Shown here: one piece after another, positions 57,398-64,000 of the stretch
Position numbering within the stretch: the stretch's first letter is position 1
How the letters are laid out: each line of letters opens with the position of its first letter
NCBI GenBank assembly: GCA_030386875.1
Contig: CM059568.1
Location: 14,324,316 to 14,388,315, forward strand
Origin: Morinoia aosen
Lineage: Eukaryota > Arthropoda > Malacostraca > Amphipoda > Talitridae
Direction of reading: 5' to 3'
Length of the DNA: 64,000 nt
Position numbers and translations under genes: made by a program
Notes under the pieces: generated by a model
Database searches by the model: none
Told to the model about the DNA's origin: nothing
The model's input: only the letters and a program-made list of their open reading frames with translations

Positions 57398-57685
57398 TCA
57401 TTGATGCTTCTCAGCTTGAGAATAACACCTCTTACAGAACAGTACCTCCAACAGAACAGATCTGCACCTTCTCGAATCTTTTTATATTCACAGAATGAAA
57501 CCTGCTCTCAATGACACCCAAAGTGCTCTCCCGCTTCATGTTGTCAATACGTAATTCAGTTTTTCCTTTATCTTTTGCATATTTTTTACCAATGTTTGTG
57601 TTTTTTCAAAGTTTAGATTTTGAATATGAACTACTTTAGTGCTTTAATTTCTCTTATATTTTTTCGTTTTACAGAAATTTTCTTG

Positions 57686-57713
57686 CTGAAGACGAACAGT
57701 TAGTTCGAAACGT
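57686..57713 (+). ncRNA. Hammerhead-ribozyme-like core
   Basis: CTGAAGA (fits CUGANGA), one C, GAAC, loop AGTTA, GTTC, then GAAACGT. This is the same layout as the minus-strand motif at 42963-42990: core, one extra base, a 4-bp stem II, then GAAACGT. It lies in the extra segment inserted in the left foldback arm, which may derive from a Penelope-like element. Confidence 0.45.
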
Positions 57714-58434
57714 TCAGTTTTATTTGATCATTTTTGATAAAAATGACTTTACGTGTAGCGATTTTCACCTTGCATTTTAATTTAAAAAGTCTCAAGCAGC
57801 CTGTATTTAAAAAAGATGAATTTCAATTTTGAAAAGCTTATGTTTCTAAAATTTCATACTTATGTAGTAATAATATAAGTAAAGTTTATTTGTCAGAAGG
57901 CATATTTATTTAAAAGTATTGGCCCTGAAAATAGAGTAAATCGAATATCAGACAAGGCAACCTGCTGTGATGTACTAAATTTGGCATTCTTTAAGTTTTA
58001 CCTATGAATCATTTGCCAAACAGATCATCGGTACTTATATCTATTGACAAAAATGATGCAAATAAACTTCATGTAATAAGTAACTGTGGGACCATTAGTA
58101 ATATGCGCTGACTGAAAAGTTGAAGCTCAGTAATGTTCAATTTTTCAGTCAGTGCAGTTTGCTAATTGTCCTACAGTTACTTATAACATGAAGTTTATTC
58201 GAACCATTTTTTGTCAATAGTTAAAAGTACCGATGACCTGTTTAGCAAATGATTCGTAGGTAAAACTTAAAGAATGTCAAATGATTTATTCCATTTTCAG
58301 TGCCAGTACTCTTAAATGAATATGCATTCTCATGATTAAACTTCAATTATATTATTATTACATAAGTATGCAATTTTAGAAACACATGCTTTTCAAAATT
58401 GAAATTTACCTTTTTTTAAATATAGTCTGCTTGA

Positions 58435-58672
58435 GAATTTGTCAATTAAACTTAATCTTTTTAAATTAAACTTGATTTTTTCTTTAAATTAAACTTGAGC
58501 TTTTTTAAATTAAACTTGATCTTTTTTAAATTAAACTTGATCTTTTTTAAATTAAACTTGATCTTTTTTAAATTAAACTTGAGCTTTTTTAAATTGAATT
58601 TGATCTTTTCTAAATCAAACTTGAGCTTTTTTAAATTGAACTTGAGCTTTTTTAAATTAAAGTTTAAAAGCT
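58435..58672 (-). repeat. 21-bp array, right arm (inverted)
   Basis: The same unit as the left array but on the other strand (AAATTAAACTTGATCTTTTT and variants). The outermost end AGCTTTTAAACTTTAATTT on the minus strand matches the left end AGCTTTTTAACTTTAATTT. Confidence 0.9.
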
Positions 58673-58682
58673 CTAGTGCACA

Positions 58683-59079
58683 CGTTCTGGTCGGCATTAA
58701 TCTGAAGAATTTCATCCCTTCTTTCTTGAGTTAAATTCGCTTGTGCAAGTCGATGCTGTTCAGCATTAGTCTGAAGAATTTCATCCCTTCTTTCTTGAGT
58801 TGAATTCTCTCGTGCCACTCGATGTTGTCCAGCGTCGGCCGAAGAATTTCCTCGCTTCTTTCATGTGTTATTTGCTTCTCTAGCTACTCGGTGCTGCTCT
58901 GCATTATTCCGTATAATTTCCAAACGCCGGTCAAGGGTCAATTTAGCTCTAGCTTCACGTTGGCTGGCAACATTGCTTCGTCTTGCCATTTTGCGTTGTT
59001 CAACCGATCGTCTTCGGCGTTTTTCTTGCTATCGTAGTCTTGCTACTACTCCCTTTCGGTGGGACACATTTCTATCCAT
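58683..59079 (-). pseudogene. Decayed protein with 23-aa Arg/Glu/Gln repeats
   Basis: The minus-strand frame begins at ATG 59077-59079 in a CACCATGG context. It carries repeats of a 69-bp unit encoding Q-H-R-L-A-Q-A-N-L-T-Q-E-R-R-D-E-I-L-Q. An in-frame TAG near the start and a TGA plus a frame change after the third repeat break it. It ends where the foldback element begins. Such repeats recall N-terminal regions of Helitron-type transposon proteins, from memory only. The identity is uncertain. Confidence 0.5.
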
Positions 59080-59480
59080 GGTGGCCTCTTTTTTGGAAAT
59101 TTTATTCTGAAATGTCGCCTATTATCTCTTCGGAGCTTTTCAAGAAAATCACAATTTCGAAAATGATAACTCAAGTTCCAATATCTTGGGCTGTATCCTA
59201 AGTGGTAGCCAGGTTACTGGTCAAACGAATTTAAAACATTTTTTTCGCATTATCTATTAAAAATATCAAAGCAGCATGATGAATTTCAACAGAGAAAGCT
59301 CCAAAAGTAATATCTATTTGTAAAAAATATGCCGATTGTGTATTCTGGATACCATAATCCAAGTGAAAGGGAATTGAATCGCCACAGAAAAATAATGCAA
59401 TTGAATAATTTCTTGTATTTCTTAATTTAAGCTTTATCCTTGTTGCTACCAAGGCTATCGATTAGAAAAGGTTGTCACAC

Positions 59481-59518
59481 AGACGGACGGACGCGGCTAC
59501 TTTTATAATAGTGATGTA
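59481..59518 (-). mobile_element. Transposon terminus-like motif
   Basis: On the minus strand CTATTATAAAAGTAGCCGCG is followed by TCCGTCCGTCTG. It is shared with 13789-13826. It lies about 400 bp upstream of the decayed 23-aa-repeat frame on the same strand, so both may belong to one truncated element. Confidence 0.4.
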
Positions 59519-60028
59519 GTTTGACATAGGCAAATCTCAGCACACAAGCTCACATATTCCACTTGTATCTGTGGGGCATTTGAAAAACATGTCGCCTCCA
59601 ACGTTTGGGCGATAAAACGGTAAAAATATTTTTTCCTTGCGTCATTCCCTAATTTAATATTCATTTTTACCCTATTTTTCTTCTTTAACGCTAAATGTGA
59701 AGTCCAACGGACTTTAAGTTAAGTATTGTTAATTGTAAATTCAAATAAGAAATAAGGTCTCCGTTCGATGCCCTATAGAAGACACTGAATCTATTCTGGA
59801 ACACAAGTAGTTTTTTTTCCAGTCGTCCATTATGGAAGTTTAAAGTAATGATTCTACAAATGCATCCCGTGCGGAAATGAATTGCTTAAATTGTTAAATT
59901 TTGGCTGACATTTCTTTTCTTTTTACAGTGCTTTTATCTATAGTGATATGTATTACCCATCGACACGATTCACACGGCGCTTGTATCTCGTTAGCTGAAT
60001 ATTGTGAGACCAGGCGATCTTTATCTGC
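59519..60028. other. No gene seen
   Basis: Short AT-rich interval. The plus-strand frame crossing into the next array is not a credible gene. Confidence 0.5.
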
Positions 60029-60295
60029 CACCCTCAAACTCCCCTGCCACCCTCACTCTCCCCTGCTACTCTCACACTCCCCTGCCACCCTCACTCTCCC
60101 CTCCCACCCTCACTCTCCCCTGCCACCCTTACTCTCCCCTGCCACCCTTACTCTCCCCTGCCACCCTTACTCTCCCCTGCCACCCTTACTCTCCCCTGCC
60201 ACCCTTACTCTCCCCTGCCACCCTTACTCTCCCCTGCCACCCTTACTCTCCCCTGCCACCCTCACTCTCCCCTCCCACCCTCACTCTCCCCTGAC
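60029..60295. repeat. 19-bp minisatellite, about 14 copies
   Basis: Unit CCCTGCCACCCTTACTCTC, with CTCAC in place of CTTAC in the outer copies. Pro/Leu/Ser/His-rich open frames across it are artefacts. Confidence 0.9.
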
Positions 60296-60540
60296 AGTCC
60301 AATTAAATATTGAAACAGTCAATCCTACACATCAGGCAGCGCAGGCAGAGAGCACGACGCGAAGGAACGACTGCCGCTCATGCAGTAAACACTGCTATTG
60401 AGGAGTCCAAATTTTATGAATTTACGCATGGGGACGGACAGACGAAGTGTGTAATCTCAGCATTAGTCAGCAGGTTGCAGTGTTGGAGCGTGTGATTTGA
60501 GGTCGTACATGGCAATGCACCGCCACGGCTAATTCTTTTG

Positions 60541-63500
60541 CTCGACTTTTGTGAGAAGGACCATTGTGACAAGGTCCATTTGTTTGTGAGAAGGTATATT
60601 TGTTTGCGAGAAGGACCATTGTGAGAAGGGCCATTTGTTCGTAAGCAGGCATAGTTGTTTGCAAGAAGGACCATTGTGACAAGGGCCATTTGTTCGTGAG
60701 AAGACACAGTTGTTTGCAAGAAGGACCATTGTGAGAAGGACCATAGTGAGAATGACCATTGTGAGGAAAAGGGCCATTTGTTCGTGAGAAGGACCATTGT
60801 GAGAAGGACCATAGTGAGAATGACCATTGTGAGAAGGGTCATTTGTTCGTAGGAAGGCACAGTTGTTTGCAAGCAGGACCATTGTGAGAAGGGCTATTTG
60901 TCCGTGAGAAGGCACAGTTGTTTGCAAGAAGGACCATTGTGAGAAGGACCATAGTGAGAATGACCATTGTGAGAAGGGCCATTTGTTCGTGAGAAGGACC
61001 AGAGTGAGAAATATCAATGTGAGAAGGACCACTGTGAGAAGAATCAATGTGAGAAGGACCAGTGTGAGAAGGATCAATGTGAGAAGGACCAGTGTGAGAA
61101 GGACCAGTATGAGAAGGATCAATGTGAGAAGGACCACTGTGAGAAGAATCAATGTGAGAAGGACCAGTGTGAGAAGGATCAATGTGAGAAGGACCAGTGT
61201 GAGAAGAATCAATGTGAGAAGGACCAGTATGAGAAGGATCAATGTGAGAAGGACCAGTGTGAGAAGAATCAATGTGAGAAGGACCACTGTGAGAAGAATC
61301 AATGTGAGAAGGACCAGTGTGAGAAGGATCAATGTGAGAAGGACCAGTGTGAGAAGGACCAGTATGAGAAGGATCAATGTGAGAAGGACCAGAGTGAGAA
61401 GGATCAATGTGAGAAGGACCAGTATGAGAAGGATCAATGTGAGAAGGACCAGTGTGAGAAGAATCAATGTGAGAAGGACCACTGTGAGAAGAATCAATGT
61501 GAGAAGGACCAGCGTGAGAAGGATCAATGTGAGAAGGACCAGTGTGAGAAGGACCAGTATGAGAAGGATCAATGTGAGAAGGACCAGTGTGAGAAGAATC
61601 AATGTGAGAAGGACCAGTATGAGAAGGATCAATGTGAGAAGGACCAGTGTGAGAAGAATCAATGTGAGAAGGACCACTGTGAGAAGAATCAATGTGAGAA
61701 GGACCAGTGTGAGAAGGATCAATGTGAGAAGGACCAGTGTGAGAAGGACCAGTATGAGAAGAATCAATGTGAGAAGGACCAGAGTGAGAAGGATCAATGT
61801 GAGAAGGACCACTGTGAGAAGAATCAATGTGAGAAGGACCACTGTGAGAAGAATCAATGTGAGAAGGACCAGTGTGAGAAGGATCAATGTGAGAAGGACC
61901 AGTGTGAGAAGGACCAGTATGAGAAGGATCAATGTGAGAAGGACCACTGTGAGAAGAATCAATGTGAGAAGGACCAGTGTGAGAAGGATCAATGTGAGAA
62001 GGACCAGTGTGAGAAGGACCAGTATGAGAAGGATCAATGTGAGAAGGACCATTGTGAGAAGAATCAATGTGAGAAGGACCAGTGTGAGAAGGATCAATGT
62101 GAGAAGGACCAGTGTGAGAAGGATCAATGTGAGAAGGACCACTGTGAGAAGAATCAATGTGAGAAGGACCAGTGTGAGAAGGATCAATGTGAGAAGGACC
62201 AGTGTGAGAAGAATCAATGTGAGAAGGACCACTGTGAGAAGAATCAATGTGAGAAGGACCAGTGTGAGAAGGACCAGTGTGAGAAGGACCAGTATGAGAA
62301 GGATCAATGTGAGAAGGACCACTGTGAGAAGAATCAATGTGAGAAGGACCAGTATGAGAAGGATCAATATGAGAAGGACCACTGTGAGAAGAATCAATGT
62401 GAGAAGGACCAGTATGAGAAGGATCAATGTGAGAAGGACCACTGTGAGAAGAATCAATGTGAGAAGGACCAGTATGAGAAGGATCAATGTGAGAAGGACC
62501 AGTGTGAGAAGAATCAATGTGAGAAGGACCACTGTGAGAAGGACCACTGTGAGAAGAATCAATGTGAGAAGGACCAGTGTGAGAAGGATCAATGTGAGAA
62601 GGACCAGTGTGAGAAGGATCAATGTGAGAAGGACCAGTGTGAGAAGAATCAATGTGAGAAGGACCAGTATGAGAAGGATCAATGTGAGAAGGACCAGTGT
62701 GAGAAGAATCAATGTGAGAAGGACCAGTGTGAGAAGAATCAATGTGAGAAGGACCAGTATGAGAAGGATCAATGTGAGAAGGACCAGTGTGAGAAGAATC
62801 AATGTGAGAAGGACCACTGTGAGAAGAATCAATGTGAGAAGGACCAGTGTGAGAAGGATCAATGTGAGAAGGACCAGTGTGAGAAGGACCAGTATGAGAA
62901 GGATCAATGTGAGAAGGACCAGAGTGAGAAGGATCAATGTGAGAAGGACCAGTATGAGAAGGATCAATGTGAGAAGGACCAGTGTGAGAAGAATCAATGT
63001 GAGAAGGACCACTGTGAGAAGAATCAATGTGAGAAGGACCAGCGTGAGAAGGATCAATGTGAGAAGGACCAGTGTGAGAAGGACCAGTATGAGAAGGATC
63101 AATGTGAGAAGGACCAGTGTGAGAAGAATCAATGTGAGAAGGACCAGTATGAGAAGGATCAATGTGAGAAGGACCAGTGTGAGAAGAATCAATGTGAGAA
63201 GGACCACTGTGAGAAGAATCAATGTGAGAAGAACCAGTGTGAGAAGGATCAATGTGAGAAGGACCAGTGTGAGAAGGACCAGTATGAGAAGAATCAATGT
63301 GAGAAGGACCAGAGTGAGAAGGATCAATGTGAGAAGGACCACTGTGAGAAGAATCAATGTGAGAAGGACCACTGTGAGAAGAATCAATGTGAGAAGGACC
63401 AGTGTGAGAAGGATCAATGTGAGAAGGACCAGTGTGAGAAGGACCAGTATGAGAAGGATCAATGTGAGTAGGACCACTGTGAGAAGAATCAATGTGAGAA

Positions 63501-64000
63501 GGACCAGTGTGAGAAGGATCAATGTGAGAAGGACCAGTGTGAGAAGGACCAGTATGAGAAGGATCAATGTGAGAAGGACCACTGTGAGAAGAATCAATGT
63601 GAGAAGGACCAGTGTGAGAAGGATCAATGTGAGAAGGACCAGTGTGAGAAGGATCAATGTGAGAAGGACCACTGTGAGAAGAATCAATGTGAGAAGGACC
63701 AGTGTGAGAAGGATCAATGTGAGAAGGACCAGTGTGAGAAGAATCAATGTGAGAAGGACCACTGTGAGAAGAATCAATGTGAGAAGGACCAGTGTGAGAA
63801 GGATCAATGTGAGAAGGACCAGTGTGAGAAGGACCAGTATGAGAAGGGTCAATGTGAGAAGGACCACTGTGAGAAGAATCAATGTGAGAAGGACCAGTGT
63901 GAGAAGGATCAATGTGAGAAGGACCAGTGTGAGAAGGACCAGTATGAGAAGGATCAATGTGAGAAGGACCACTGTGAGAAGAATCAATGTGAGAAGGACC
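60541..64000. repeat. 15-bp minisatellite with higher-order structure, runs off the window
   Basis: From about 61000, monomers of GAGAAGGACCAGTGT type follow without interruption to the right edge. They mostly alternate CC-type (GACCAGTGT, GACCACTGT, GACCAGTAT) and TC-type (GATCAATGT, AATCAATGT) units. The part from 60541 to 61000 is more complex, with longer units containing CATTTGTTCGTGAGAAGG and CACAGTTGTTTGCAAGAAGG. Segments 61201-62265 and 62731-63795 share the same order of 71 monomers at an offset of 1530 bp. The minus-strand open frame of over 1100 codons exists because 15 is divisible by three. Confidence 0.93.

Larger units (their letters stand above)
57159..58672. mobile_element. 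Foldback-type element with tandem-repeat arms
   Basis: Large imperfect palindrome centred near 58125-58130. The outer parts are 21-bp tandem arrays in opposite orientation (57159-57397 and 58435-58672). The inner arms (about 57776-58125 and 58130-58440) pair over words such as TTTAAGTTTTACCTA, AATAAACTTCATGT and CTGACTGAAAA. The left arm has about 370 extra bases (57400-57775) absent from the right arm. Long inverted repeats made of short tandem repeats are the hallmark of Foldback elements. No clear target duplication or transposase was seen. Confidence 0.72.

Noticed and set aside
57157-57514. Lys/Leu/Asn/Phe repeat proteins on both strands
   Set aside because: 21-bp array of the foldback element. 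Open on both strands because the unit is seven codons. The same holds at 58461-58734.
59901-60401. Pro/Leu/Ser/His-rich open frames
   Set aside because: They follow the 19-bp minisatellite, and two frames are open at once.
60529-63987. Minus-strand open frame of about 1150 codons with Leu/Thr/Ile/Val repeats
   Set aside because: It is the 15-bp minisatellite read in frame. Period divisible by three and lack of stops explain it. It has no start context, domain or end inside the window.

Overview
The window looks like nuclear DNA of an invertebrate, most likely an arthropod and plausibly a crustacean. It is AT-rich, gene-poor and full of transposable-element debris and minisatellites. Its genes have GT-AG introns and TATA-type promoters, and there is no operon or Shine-Dalgarno organisation. 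The species cannot be named from the sequence.

The main content is a dispersed cluster of five small secreted-peptide genes, called P1 to P5 here: P1 at 1082-1679 (-), P2 at 6877-7450 (-), P3 at 36725-40444 (+), P4 at 45013-47787 (+) and P5 at 54040-55631 (-). All five share one architecture. A first coding exon holds only three codons (MNM, MNM, MRL, MRL, MKL) and ends in GTGAGT or GTGAGC. It is followed by a phase-0 intron of 175 bp to 3.5 kb, and then a second exon giving exactly 17 more hydrophobic residues before an [A/S/F]-P start of the secreted part. P1 and P2 carry an acidic propeptide, an R-x-A-R cleavage site and an identical 33-residue Arg-rich peptide. P3 is Gly/Arg-rich, P4 is Arg-rich, and P5 is Gly/Tyr/Phe-rich. 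The architecture resembles that of antimicrobial-peptide precursors, but function is inferred, not shown.

Between P2 and P3 lies a complete, very young Ty3/Gypsy LTR retrotransposon (14645-26175). It has 1.95-kb LTRs, a 4-bp target duplication, gag, and pol in the -1 frame behind an A AAA AAC slippery heptamer. About 2.5 kb of non-coding DNA follows pol and ends in AATAAA plus A16 just before the polypurine tract.

Other mobile DNA includes a Penelope-like endonuclease fragment with a hammerhead-like motif (about 43 kb), a foldback element whose arms carry 21-bp tandem repeats (57159-58672), a possible Helitron/Helentron-type fragment (58.7-59.5 kb), and several short inverted-repeat elements.

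Tandem arrays are numerous: 52-bp E-box repeats (27.4 kb), 26-bp (28 kb), 30-bp (46 kb), 19-bp (60 kb), and a 15-bp array from about 60.5 kb to the right edge that shows a 1530-bp higher-order repeat. The long open frames over these arrays are artefacts of repeat periods divisible by three. No tRNA, rRNA or CRISPR array was recognised. The stretches listed as gene-free hold nothing I can support.
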